Counted from the first letter of the stretch, positions 1-5,790 are shown. The stretch: 7,454 bases of DNA from an uncultured Collinsella sp. (GCA_900555355.1 USKV01000065.1:1-7454), one strand, 5' to 3'. The notes: a model not told the origin generated them from the letters alone. Numbers and translations: made by a program.

Positions 1-45
1 ACGAGCGGGGGCTCCTATCTTTTTAGTGCCCTCGGATTGGGTCAT
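1..45 (-). CDS. Possible start of a truncated minus-strand gene, unknown product
   Basis: An ATG on the minus strand at 45 opens a frame of 15 codons (MTQSEGTKKIGAPAR) that runs off the left edge. An in-frame TTG lies six codons further upstream, at 63. Neither start has a convincing Shine-Dalgarno sequence, and 15 codons are too few to name a family. The frame lies downstream of, and on the same strand as, the HAD gene. No terminator is visible in the 53 nt between them, so read-through into it is possible. It could equally be chance. Confidence 0.3.
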   Translation of the reverse strand, partial: MTQSEGTKKIGAPAR

Positions 46-98
46 AGTGTCTGTCGTTGCCAAAACATCGGCGTTATCTTTGTTTGTTGTTCTATTGG

Positions 99-857
99 CT
101 ATGACAGTTCGTCGGCTATTTGGTGCTCGTAGAAGGCTTCTACTACGGCGTTAAAGTCGCGGGCGAAGTCTTCCATGGTTCCGCGCCAGGTGGCTCGGCT
201 GGGCTTGCCCTGGCCTACATAGGCAGTCTGAATGCCGCAGGCGGGGCTGGGGAAGTCGCGCTTGGGATCGTTGCCCACCATGAGGACCTCGTGCGGCTCG
301 AGTCCCATCACCTGAAGCTGTTCAAGATAGTAGGTGGCATCGGGCTTGCAGCGGGTGGTGTTTCCCATGTGCGTGACGAGTTCAAAGGGGGCGTCGGCCA
401 GGTCGCCCCAGCCCATGCGGCACTCGATGGCCCCCTGGGGAAAGCTGGGGTTGGTAAAGAGCGCGCAACGCAGTCCAGCGTCCTGTACGGCCTGGAGCGC
501 GGCGTGCGCGCCCGGCATAGCGTGGGCGTTAATGACATCGTCGTTCTTGTACGGAAGAACTTCATGGTCATAGTAGGTAAACGCCTCGTAGATGAGGGGA
601 TCGGAGAGACAGATCCCGCATCGGCGCTCGACCTCTTCTTGGTAAAACTCAAGATTGGTGCGGTTGTCCGTGCCGCTGCGGCGATTGGCGTTGAGGTCGA
701 CCAGGATGGTGCCGAGGCGCGCCATCGTGCCACCGCGGCTGCGGCGCCCGATATCCGCGAGCATCGACGAGACATCCTTAAAATAGCGAAGGATGAACGC
801 GTTGAGGTTGATGCTAAGAAGCGTTTCGTCCATATCGAAAACGACTGCTTTGAGCAC
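99..857 (-). CDS. HAD-superfamily hydrolase (probable phosphatase)
   Basis: This is a 252-residue soluble protein of the haloacid dehalogenase superfamily, most likely a cytoplasmic phosphatase of small phosphorylated metabolites. All four HAD motifs are visible. Motif I is FDMDETL with nucleophile Asp8 and acid/base Asp10. Motif II is LFTNPS with Thr135. Motif III is Lys171 in CKPDATYY. Motif IV is VGNDPKRD, with Asp197 and Asp201 as likely Mg2+ ligands. Residues about 15-112 between motif I and the core form a helical cap, as in subfamily I, which usually sets substrate choice; the substrate cannot be read from sequence. The start is GTG at 857, supported by AAAGG at 865-869 with a 7-nt spacer. 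The gene diverges from rpsA. No clear promoter was found upstream and no terminator after the TAG at 99. The family is secure; the specific function is unknown. Confidence 0.88.
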   Translation of the reverse strand: MLKAVVFDMDETLLSINLNAFILRYFKDVSSMLADIGRRSRGGTMARLGTILVDLNANRRSGTDNRTNLEFYQEEVERRCGICLSDPLIYEAFTYYDHEVLPYKNDDVINAHAMPGAHAALQAVQDAGLRCALFTNPSFPQGAIECRMGWGDLADAPFELVTHMGNTTRCKPDATYYLEQLQVMGLEPHEVLMVGNDPKRDFPSPACGIQTAYVGQGKPSRATWRGTMEDFARDFNAVVEAFYEHQIADELS

Positions 858-1013
858 GCGGGCACCTTTCTCGAAAAATCGTTCCAGAATCGTTGGCTCC
901 GGATACTTTACCTCAAAGGCGTATGGGCAAACTGCTTATCGTCAAGTTGTGGAGGCGGCTGTCCATAAGATTACGAAAAAGTCTCCACACGAGTAAAAAA
1001 TCGCAGTTCACGC

Positions 1014-1042
1014 TTGAAATCGAACTCATTTCCCCGTAATCT
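1014..1042 (+). promoter_or_regulatory. Candidate rpsA promoter
   Basis: TTGAAA at 1014-1019 (5 of 6 matches to the -35 consensus) is followed after exactly 17 nt by TAATCT at 1037-1042, a weak -10 box. Transcription would start near 1049 and give rpsA a leader of about 125 nt. The rest of the 316-bp spacer between the HAD start and rpsA shows no coding potential that I trust. Besides this candidate it holds small stem-loops (for example GTGC/GCAC at 1109-1121) and the Shine-Dalgarno hairpin listed separately. The weak -10 keeps confidence modest. Confidence 0.35.
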
Positions 1043-1144
1043 ATACGAACGTGATTGCATAAGCGTCACATTAGTATCTGTCGGCTCCCGAGTGTTCCTA
1101 AACGTTGTGTGCTTGTCGCACCCTTCTGTAGGTCCTAGCAATCG

Positions 1145-1169
1145 GGGCCCCGTAGTTCGAAAGGGGTCC
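1145..1169 (+). promoter_or_regulatory. Hairpin enclosing the rpsA ribosome-binding site
   Basis: The Shine-Dalgarno-like AAAGGGG (1160-1166) lies 7 nt before the TTG start at 1174. Bases 1145-1151 (GGGCCCC) can pair with 1163-1169 (GGGGTCC) in a 7-bp stem with one G-U pair and an 11-nt loop, burying the GGGG. An alternative stem, 1131-1135 (GGTCC) with 1145-1149 (GGGCC), uses the same left arm and would free the site. The pairing is read directly from the sequence. A regulatory role is inference, prompted by the known translational autoregulation of rpsA in Escherichia coli. Confidence 0.45.
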
Positions 1170-1173
1170 ACCT

Positions 1174-2340
1174 TTGAGTGAGATTCAGAACTCGTCCATT
1201 TTCTCTCTTGACGATGTCAATGAGGAGGAGATGAACAACCTCATCGACGGTACGATTACCGACTTTGATGAGGGCGATCTCGTTAACGGCACTGTCGTTA
1301 AGATCGAGCATGACGAGGTGCTCGTTGACATCGGATTCAAGTCCGAGGGCGTTATCCCGGTCCGCGAGCTGTCCATCCGCAAGGACGCTAACCCTGCAGA
1401 CATCGTTGCACTCGGTGATCCCATCGAGGCTCTGGTTCTCCAGAAGGAGGACAAGGACGGTCGTCTGGTCCTGTCCAAGAAGCGTGCCGAGTACGAGCGT
1501 GCTTGGAACCGCATCGAGGAGAAGTTCAACTCCGGCGAGAACGTCGAGGGCGAGGTTATCGAGGTTGTCAAGGGCGGCCTTATCCTCGACATCGGCCTGC
1601 GTGGCTTCCTGCCCGCTTCCCTCGTCGACCTCCGTCGCGTCAAGGACCTCACCTCTTACATGGGCACCCGCATCGAGGCCCGCGTCATCGAGATGGACCG
1701 CAACCGCAACAACGTCGTCCTCTCCCGTCGCGTCGTGCTCGAGGAGTCCCGTAAGGCCGAGCGCTCCGAGATCCTGTCCAAGCTCAAGTCTGGCATGCGT
1801 CTCCAGGGCACCGTTTCCTCCATCGTCGACTTCGGCGCCTTCGTCGACCTCGGCGGTATCGACGGCCTCATCCACATCTCCGAGCTCTCCTGGAACCACG
1901 TCAACCATCCTTCCGAGGTTGTCAAGGTCGGCCAGGAGGTCGAGGTCGAGGTTCTCGACGTCGATCTCAACCGCGAGCGCATCTCCCTGGGTCTCAAGCA
2001 GACCACCGAGGATCCGTGGCGCGCACTGGTCAAGAAGTACCCCGTCGGCGCTATCGTCGAGGGCACTGTGACCAAGCTTGTCCCGTTCGGCGCTTTCGTC
2101 GACCTGGGCGAGGGCATCGAGGGCCTGGTGCACATCTCCGAGATGGCCAACAAGCACGTCGACCAGCCTTCTCAGGTCACCCACGTGGGCGACAAGGTTC
2201 AGGTCAAGGTCATGGAGATCGACCTCGACCGTCGTCGTATCTCCCTGTCCATGAAGTCCGCTGCTGAGACTCTGGGCGTCGAGATCGAGGTTACCCCGCT
2301 GCCTTCCGAGAAGAAGGACGAGGAGACCGACGCCGAGTAA
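1174..2340 (+). CDS. rpsA: 30S ribosomal protein S1
   Basis: Ribosomal protein S1, 388 residues, binds mRNA on the 30S subunit and helps load it for initiation. Four S1 (OB-fold) domains are visible at about residues 34-103, 122-187, 207-276 and 292-361, followed by an acidic tail rich in Glu and Asp. The third and fourth domains carry the classic DFGAFVDLGGIDGLIHISEL-type core, and the linker SLGLKQTTEDPW closely matches the join between domains 3 and 4 of E. coli S1 as I remember it. The first two are more diverged, as expected for the ribosome-anchoring half. Four domains is shorter than the six-domain proteobacterial form (557 residues) but normal for many Gram-positives. The TTG start at 1174 is chosen because AAAGGGG sits 7 nt upstream and the next codons match the family N-terminus. 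Codon use is extremely C-biased, as in highly expressed genes. It is apparently transcribed alone and ends at a strong terminator. Confidence 0.95.
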   Translation: MSEIQNSSIFSLDDVNEEEMNNLIDGTITDFDEGDLVNGTVVKIEHDEVLVDIGFKSEGVIPVRELSIRKDANPADIVALGDPIEALVLQKEDKDGRLVLSKKRAEYERAWNRIEEKFNSGENVEGEVIEVVKGGLILDIGLRGFLPASLVDLRRVKDLTSYMGTRIEARVIEMDRNRNNVVLSRRVVLEESRKAERSEILSKLKSGMRLQGTVSSIVDFGAFVDLGGIDGLIHISELSWNHVNHPSEVVKVGQEVEVEVLDVDLNRERISLGLKQTTEDPWRALVKKYPVGAIVEGTVTKLVPFGAFVDLGEGIEGLVHISEMANKHVDQPSQVTHVGDKVQVKVMEIDLDRRRISLSMKSAAETLGVEIEVTPLPSEKKDEETDAE

Positions 2341-2364
2341 ATCGGTTTGACGATCACTTGTTTT

Positions 2365-2398
2365 AAGGGATCCGTCCGCAATGGACGGGTCCCTTTTT
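2365..2398 (+). terminator. Rho-independent terminator of rpsA
   Basis: A 13-bp stem pairs 2365-2377 with 2383-2395, with one internal T-G wobble and the 5-nt loop GCAAT. It runs straight into a T tract at 2394-2398. It begins 24 nt after the rpsA stop codon and shows the usual GC-rich stem plus U-tail. Confidence 0.93.
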
Positions 2399-2425
2399 GC
2401 ATTTCCTGCCGAGATGCGCGATGCT

Positions 2426-2560
2426 GCCCGTGTGCAATGCCGCCTAGGCTGTTCACGGGCTATTGGGTTGTTGGTGCATGAAAAATGCCGACATCCTGCC
2501 TCGGGGAGGAGGCGGGAACGCACCGAGTAGACGGAGGGGTGCGGAGCGCGGTCGCGTCTC
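2426..2560. other. Cluster of four stem-loops in the rpsA-rnpB spacer
   Basis: The 280-bp spacer between the rpsA terminator and rnpB shows no believable gene but is rich in secondary structure. GCCCGTG (2426-2432) pairs with CACGGGC (2454-2460). CCTGCCTC (2495-2502) pairs with GAGGCGGG (2509-2516). CGCACC (2519-2524) pairs with GGTGCG (2538-2543). GAGCGC (2544-2549) pairs with GCG-T-CTC (2554-2560) across one bulge. The last three are nearly contiguous. None is followed by a T tract on either strand, so they are not ordinary terminators. They could be part of an unannotated small RNA, a processed leader of rnpB, or chance in GC-rich DNA. Confidence 0.4.
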
Positions 2561-2645
2561 GACTGACGACGTTGCCCATCGACGATACTATTGTACTGCA
2601 TGGCGTGGTTCTTGGTTTATCGTGTCGAACGCTTGTGTTGTGCCA

Positions 2646-2672
2646 TTGCCTGTGACAACGGTGTGCTACACT
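2646..2672 (+). promoter_or_regulatory. Promoter of rnpB (extended -10)
   Basis: TGCTACACT at 2664-2672 is an extended -10 element: TG, one base, then TACACT at 2667-2672. TTGCCT at 2646-2651 is a possible -35 box at a short 15-nt spacing. The expected start point near 2679-2681 coincides with the 5' end of the RNase P RNA deduced independently from its P1 helix, which supports the call. Confidence 0.6.
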
Positions 2673-2680
2673 CTTGCACT

Positions 2681-3042
2681 GCTGAGTGGGCCAGACGGTC
2701 GCGCGATGTGCTGCTTGCAGTACGCGTGAGGAAAGTCCGGGCTCCAGAGGGCGGGATGCCGGCTAACGGCCGGGCGGAGTGATCCGACGGAAAGCGCCGC
2801 AGAAAAGAAGACTCCCACCTGCGCCGCAAGGCGTAAAGGGAAAAGCTGAAACGGTGGTGTAAGAGACCACCAGCGTCGTGGCAACACGGCGGCTTGGCAA
2901 GCCCCATCCGGAGCAAGCGCGAATAGGAACGCTATGGGCCGGCCCGGTCCGCGTTCGGGTAGCGTGCGTGGAGCTGCACGGTAACGTGCAGACAAGATAA
3001 ATGACCGTTCACGACAGAACCCGGCTTATAGGCCCACTTGGC
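2681..3042 (+). ncRNA. rnpB: RNase P RNA, bacterial class A
   Basis: This is the catalytic RNA of ribonuclease P, which with the RnpA protein removes 5' leaders from precursor tRNAs. The conserved GAGGAAAGTCCGGGCTCC block lies at 2728-2745 and its partner, ACAGAACCCGGCTTATAGG, starts at 3014; together they form the P4 core. The ends are set by a 12-bp P1 helix pairing 2681-2692 with 3031-3042. Other class A parts are visible: a P12 hairpin capped by GCAA near 2820-2835, a P18 hairpin TGCACG-GTAA-CGTGCA near 2974-2990, and P15 pairing 2927-2932 with 2951-2956. In the P15-P16 region the tRNA-CCA-binding trinucleotide appears as GGG (2936-2938) rather than the usual GGU. Five Ts (3044-3048) follow the P1 helix almost directly and may help termination. 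The exact ends could differ by a few bases from the mature RNA. Confidence 0.96.
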
Positions 3043-3054
3043 ATTTTTGTTACC

Positions 3055-3085
3055 CTGACAATCGATATGGTGTTTGCCGTATTAT
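3055..3085 (+). promoter_or_regulatory. Candidate promoter of yigZ
   Basis: CTGACA at 3055-3060 (5 of 6 matches to -35) and TATTAT at 3080-3085 (5 of 6 to -10) are separated by 19 nt, slightly long. Transcription would begin near 3092 and give a leader of about 34 nt. Read-through from rnpB is the alternative source of yigZ mRNA. Confidence 0.42.
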
Positions 3086-3114
3086 TGAGGCTGTTTGTTG
3101 CTTTGCTTGTTGTT

Positions 3115-3120
3115 GAGGGG
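3115..3120 (+). promoter_or_regulatory. Ribosome-binding site that decides the yigZ start
   Basis: GAGGGG lies 2 nt before the first TTG (3123) and 5 nt before the second TTG (3126). The spacing favours 3126, giving the N-terminus MDSYFTLQ. Confidence 0.6.
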
Positions 3121-3125
3121 CTTTG

Positions 3126-3761
3126 TTGGACAGCTATTTTACTCTGCAATCGAATATTGAGGCTTCGGGCGAGTTTGTGGACCGCAAGAGCCGGTTTATT
3201 GCCCAGCTGGTCCATATTGAGTCCGAGGATGAGGCGAATGCCTTTATCGAGATGGTTCGCAAGCGTCATTACGACGCTCGGCACAATGTTCCCGCGTGGA
3301 TTTTAGTCGATGGACGCGAGCGCCAGAGCGATGATGGTGAGCCGAGCCGCACGAGCGGTATGCCGACGCTCGAGGTGCTGCGCGGCGCAGAGCTCAAAAA
3401 TGTTTGCTGCGTAGTGACGCGCTATTTTGGTGGCACGCTGTTGGGGCCTGGTGGATTGGTGCGCGCCTATACCGCGGTGACGCAGGCGGCGGTGGCAGCT
3501 GCTCGGGAGGCTGGGCAGATCGTCGAGATGACGAGCGTCGTGCCCGTTGACGTACATGTGGCCTATCCACAGTATGAGCAGGTGCTTCGTTTGGCGCAGG
3601 ATTCGGGTGCCAAGGTTTCGGATACCGATTACGCGGATACCGTGACACTTCACTTGGTGTTTAAGGCAGGGGAGCAGGAGTCGTTTTGCGCCAAGATGCG
3701 CGAGCTTATGGCGGGGCGCGAGGAGATTGAGGTCAGCGCTCCCGAATTTGCCGAGTTCTAA
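3126..3761 (+). CDS. yigZ: YigZ / IMPACT (UPF0029) family protein
   Basis: A 211-residue protein of the YigZ/IMPACT family, about the usual length (near 200-215). Residues about 18-123 form the IMPACT N-terminal domain with the hallmark segments DGEPSRTSGMPTLEVL (70-85) and VVTRYFGGTLLGPGGLVRAY (96-115). Residues about 140-200 match the ferredoxin-like C-terminal domain (DUF1949 type). The bacterial role is not settled. Eukaryotic IMPACT binds the GCN1 translational regulator, and bacterial members have been proposed to bind nucleic acids or act on translation; nothing here decides this. The start is the second of two adjacent TTG codons, on Shine-Dalgarno spacing; a start at 3123 would add one residue. 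It lies 83 nt downstream of rnpB in the same direction and ends in a strong terminator. Codon use is less C-biased than rpsA, suggesting moderate expression. Confidence 0.92.
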   Translation: MDSYFTLQSNIEASGEFVDRKSRFIAQLVHIESEDEANAFIEMVRKRHYDARHNVPAWILVDGRERQSDDGEPSRTSGMPTLEVLRGAELKNVCCVVTRYFGGTLLGPGGLVRAYTAVTQAAVAAAREAGQIVEMTSVVPVDVHVAYPQYEQVLRLAQDSGAKVSDTDYADTVTLHLVFKAGEQESFCAKMRELMAGREEIEVSAPEFAEF

Positions 3762-3763
3762 GG

Positions 3764-3816
3764 ACGACGGCCGGCGTGCATTTGGATGGATCCCAAGCGC
3801 GCCGGCCGTCGTTTTT
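3764..3816 (+). terminator. Rho-independent terminator of yigZ
   Basis: A perfect 13-bp stem pairs ACGACGGCCGGCG (3764-3776) with 3800-3812. It extends by three more pairs (one G-T) to 16 bp, with a 17-nt loop. Five Ts at 3812-3816 follow. It lies 2 nt after the yigZ stop and between two convergent genes. The opposite strand lacks a T tract after the stem, so it is a good terminator only for yigZ, though the stem could still slow transcription of the minus-strand gene. Confidence 0.92.
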
Positions 3817-3829
3817 CTGTTGCTGCCGT

Positions 3830-4276
3830 TTACTCGGCAAGCTGCTTTAGCATATCGCAGGCGATCTCGACGGCATCGTCGATGCAGCCGGGGCAGCTGC
3901 GGAGCGGACCCTTATCCGATTCAATGCCCTTGAGCGTGCCGCAGACGGTCGTCGTGTTCTTCTCGCCAAAACGCTTGGCGATTTCGCGCGACAGTTTGTA
4001 GGTCTGACCCTTGGTCTTGGGGTTTTCCATGCCGTCGCTCATCACGAAGCCCATGATGGCCACGGCGCCCGAGATGGCGCCGCAGGTTTCGGTCATGCCG
4101 CCCATGCCGGCACCAAAGCCCTCGGTGAGGGTAAAGGCGATCTGGGGGTCGAGTCCGACGGCGGGCGCGAGGGTGCAGGCGACGGCCTGGGCGCAGTTAA
4201 AGCCACGGGCGTGGTATTCGGCAGCCTGAGCCTGACAGGCGGTGATGTCGAGCTGGGCCGTATCGATTTGCTTCAT
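3830..4276 (-). CDS. C_GCAxxG_C_C family cysteine-motif protein
   Basis: A 148-residue protein of the C_GCxxG_C_C family (Pfam PF09719 type), probably a cytoplasmic redox or metal-binding protein; I know of no settled biochemical function. Visible family marks are GFNCAQAV (25-32), GFGAGMGG (53-60), ETCGAISGA (63-71), TVCGTLKG (110-117) and SCPGC (127-131). Cysteines fall at 14, 28, 34, 65, 112, 128, 131 and 140. No signal peptide or membrane segment is apparent. The ATG at 4276 is preferred because AAGGAG (4283-4288) lies 6 nt upstream. The frame stays open further upstream with ATG codons at 4336 and 4348, the latter preceded by a weaker GAGG, so a 172-residue form cannot be excluded. The gene is convergent with yigZ and divergent from metY. 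The divergent link to a sulfide-using enzyme hints at sulfur or redox metabolism, but that is inference. Confidence 0.87.
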   Translation of the reverse strand: MKQIDTAQLDITACQAQAAEYHARGFNCAQAVACTLAPAVGLDPQIAFTLTEGFGAGMGGMTETCGAISGAVAIMGFVMSDGMENPKTKGQTYKLSREIAKRFGEKNTTTVCGTLKGIESDKGPLRSCPGCIDDAVEIACDMLKQLAE

Positions 4277-4282
4277 CGTTGT

Positions 4283-4288
4283 CTCCTT
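4283..4288 (-). promoter_or_regulatory. Ribosome-binding site deciding the C_GCAxxG start
   Basis: AAGGAG on the minus strand is the best Shine-Dalgarno match in the window. It lies 6 nt before the ATG at 4276 and argues for the 148-residue form over the in-frame upstream starts at 4336 and 4348. Confidence 0.75.
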
Positions 4289-4290
4289 GG

Positions 4291-4320
4291 TCACGGTGTA
4301 CCCGCCTATGGTACCCGTGA
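4291..4320. repeat. 30-bp imperfect inverted repeat upstream of the C_GCAxxG gene
   Basis: TCACGG (4291-4296) pairs with CCGTGA (4315-4320), and GTACC (4298-4302) pairs with GGTAC (4310-4314). This gives 11 bp with a single bulged T at 4297 and a 7-nt centre. On the minus strand it sits 2 nt upstream of the AAGGAG ribosome-binding site, in the probable leader of the C_GCAxxG gene. It could be an operator for a dimeric regulator serving one or both divergent genes, or an RNA hairpin acting on translation. On the minus strand it also contains CGGGTAC twice at 13-nt spacing. Confidence 0.6.
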
Positions 4321-4426
4321 CGGTGCGTGTAATCATCGAGAGCTTCATGTATGCCTCATTTTTATCTATCGAGCAAATGCCCAAGGCTTGAGATAAATAC
4401 CCCTGATCAATTTGTCCAATAACCTA

Positions 4427-4497
4427 CCTTGGGGATGGGTTGAGAGGGGTGCAGGGTAGCGGTATCGTGAACCGAATAAAACGTAACCCAGGCAAGG
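4427..4497 (+). promoter_or_regulatory. Foldable metY leader that can mask the ribosome-binding site
   Basis: CCTTG (4427-4431) can pair with CAAGG (4493-4497), and nested inside it GGGTT (4437-4441) pairs with AACCC (4485-4489). Within these is a small hairpin CGGT/ACCG (4460-4463 with 4471-4474). The outer pair covers most of the metY Shine-Dalgarno AAGGGAG (4494-4500). An alternative stem, CTACC (4424-4428) with GGTAG (4455-4459), shares bases with the outer pair and excludes it. I recognise no known riboswitch class (SAM-I, SAM-II, SAM-IV, SAH or T-box). The pairings are seen; a switch function is inference. No convincing metY promoter was found; ATAAAT near 4393-4398 is a weak -10 candidate. 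Confidence 0.35.
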
Positions 4498-4506
4498 GAG
4501 CAAGAT

Positions 4507-5790
4507 ATGAGCGAGCAGACCATCGGTACTACATGTGTTCAGGGCGGCTATCACCCGGGAGATGCGGAGCCGCGCCAGGTGCCCATCTACCAGTCCACCA
4601 CGTGGAAGTACGACACGTCCGAGCACATGGGCAAGCTGTTTGACCTAGAGGAGTCGGGCTACTTCTACAGCCGTCTGCAGAATCCCACGTGCGATCTGGT
4701 TGCTGCCAAGATCTGTGAGATGGAGGGCGGTACCGCTGCGATGCTCACGAGCTCGGGCATGGCTGCGAACTTCCTCGCGATCTTTAACGTTGCCGGTGCC
4801 GGCGATCACGTGGTCGCAAGCTCTGCCATCTACGGCGGTACGTACAACTTGCTCGCCCACACCATGGGCCGTATGGGGCTGACCTGCACCTTCGTTGCCC
4901 CCGACTGCACCGATGAGGAGCTCGAGGCAGCCTTCCAGCCCAACACTAAGCTCGTCTTTGGCGAGACGATCGCCAACCCCGCCCTTGCCGTGCTCGATAT
5001 TGAGCGCTTTGCCAAGGCCGCGCACGACCACGGCGTACCGCTGATGGTCGACAACACCTTCCCGACGCCCGTGATGTGCCGTCCCTTTGAGTGGGGCGCC
5101 GACATCGTCACGCACTCCACCACTAAGTACATGGATGGCCATGCGGCCTACCTGGGTGGCGTGATCGTCGATCACGGCCAGTTTGACTGGATGGCCCATG
5201 CGGACAAGTTCCCGGGTCTCACCACGCCCGACGAGAGCTACCACGGCGTGACGTATGCCGAGAAGTTCGGTCGCGAGGGCGCCTTCATTACCAAGGCAAC
5301 CGCTCAGCTCATGCGCGACCTCGGCCCCATGCAGAACCCGCAGGCGGCGTTCTTCTTGAACAGCTCGCTCGAGAGCCTGCATGTGCGCATGCCGCGTCAT
5401 TGCGAGAACGGCCTGGCCGTTGCCAAGTTCCTGCAGAGCCATCCCAAGGTGCGTTTCGTGAGCTATCCGGGCCTGGAGGGCGATAAGTACTATGACATGG
5501 CTCAGAAGTACATGCCCAACGGTACGTGCGGCGTTGTGAGCTTTGGCTTTAACGGTGGTCGCGCGGCGGCCGAGACCTTTATGAAGAGCCTCAAGCTCGC
5601 CCAGATCGCCACGCACGTGGCCGACGCCCGCACGTGCTGCCTGCATCCCGCTAATGCCACGCATCGTCAGATGAACGATGAGGAGCTCATCGCCTGTGGC
5701 ATCTCCGCCGACATGGTGCGCCTGTCGTGCGGCCTCGAGGATACGGCCGATCTGATTGCCGACCTTGAGCAGGCACTCGAGCAGTGCTAG
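4507..5790 (+). CDS. metY: O-acetylhomoserine sulfhydrylase (aminocarboxypropyltransferase)
   Basis: A 427-residue cytoplasmic PLP enzyme of the Cys/Met metabolism family, normal length for MetY. It makes homocysteine and acetate from O-acetylhomoserine and sulfide, the direct-sulfhydrylation route to methionine. The PLP-binding lysine is Lys207 in HSTTKYMDGHA. Asp182 in VDNTF should contact the cofactor ring nitrogen. Tyr54 and Arg56 in YSRLQNPT bind the PLP phosphate of the partner subunit. The SSGMAA loop lies at 82-87, and Arg406 in MVRLSCGLED should hold the substrate carboxylate. The overall pattern fits MetY better than the shorter cystathionine gamma-synthase or lyase (about 380-400 residues), though close paralogues such as methionine gamma-lyase cannot be fully excluded. 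The ATG start has AAGGGAG 6 nt upstream. It is divergent from the C_GCAxxG gene, is followed by a terminator, and carries a leader that may control translation. Confidence 0.93.
   Translation: MSEQTIGTTCVQGGYHPGDAEPRQVPIYQSTTWKYDTSEHMGKLFDLEESGYFYSRLQNPTCDLVAAKICEMEGGTAAMLTSSGMAANFLAIFNVAGAGDHVVASSAIYGGTYNLLAHTMGRMGLTCTFVAPDCTDEELEAAFQPNTKLVFGETIANPALAVLDIERFAKAAHDHGVPLMVDNTFPTPVMCRPFEWGADIVTHSTTKYMDGHAAYLGGVIVDHGQFDWMAHADKFPGLTTPDESYHGVTYAEKFGREGAFITKATAQLMRDLGPMQNPQAAFFLNSSLESLHVRMPRHCENGLAVAKFLQSHPKVRFVSYPGLEGDKYYDMAQKYMPNGTCGVVSFGFNGGRAAAETFMKSLKLAQIATHVADARTCCLHPANATHRQMNDEELIACGISADMVRLSCGLEDTADLIADLEQALEQC

Noticed and set aside
73..99. Short overlapping leader peptide (MFWQRQTL) whose TGA overlaps the edge-gene ATG on the minus strand, within about 44-70
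   Set aside because: Only eight codons with no ribosome-binding site, and the downstream gene itself is unproven. Not distinguishable from chance.
120..968. A 282-codon plus-strand frame opposite the HAD gene
   Set aside because: It overlaps the HAD phosphatase, which has all four catalytic motifs and a good ribosome-binding site. The plus-strand product has no recognisable domain.
971..1171. A 66-codon minus-strand frame in the HAD-rpsA spacer
   Set aside because: It has no ribosome-binding site and atypical composition, and it overlaps the rpsA leader and promoter candidate. Better explained as chance.
1135..2601. A long open frame (488 codons) on the minus strand opposite rpsA
   Set aside because: It is antisense to a certain gene and arises because the strong NNC codon bias of rpsA removes stops from the opposite strand. 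Its sequence is a low-complexity run of Leu, Asp, Val and Gly with no family resemblance.
2463..3306. Several 60-110 codon frames overlapping rnpB and the yigZ leader
   Set aside because: They run through the conserved RNase P RNA core or overlap yigZ in another frame, lack ribosome-binding sites, and resemble nothing known.
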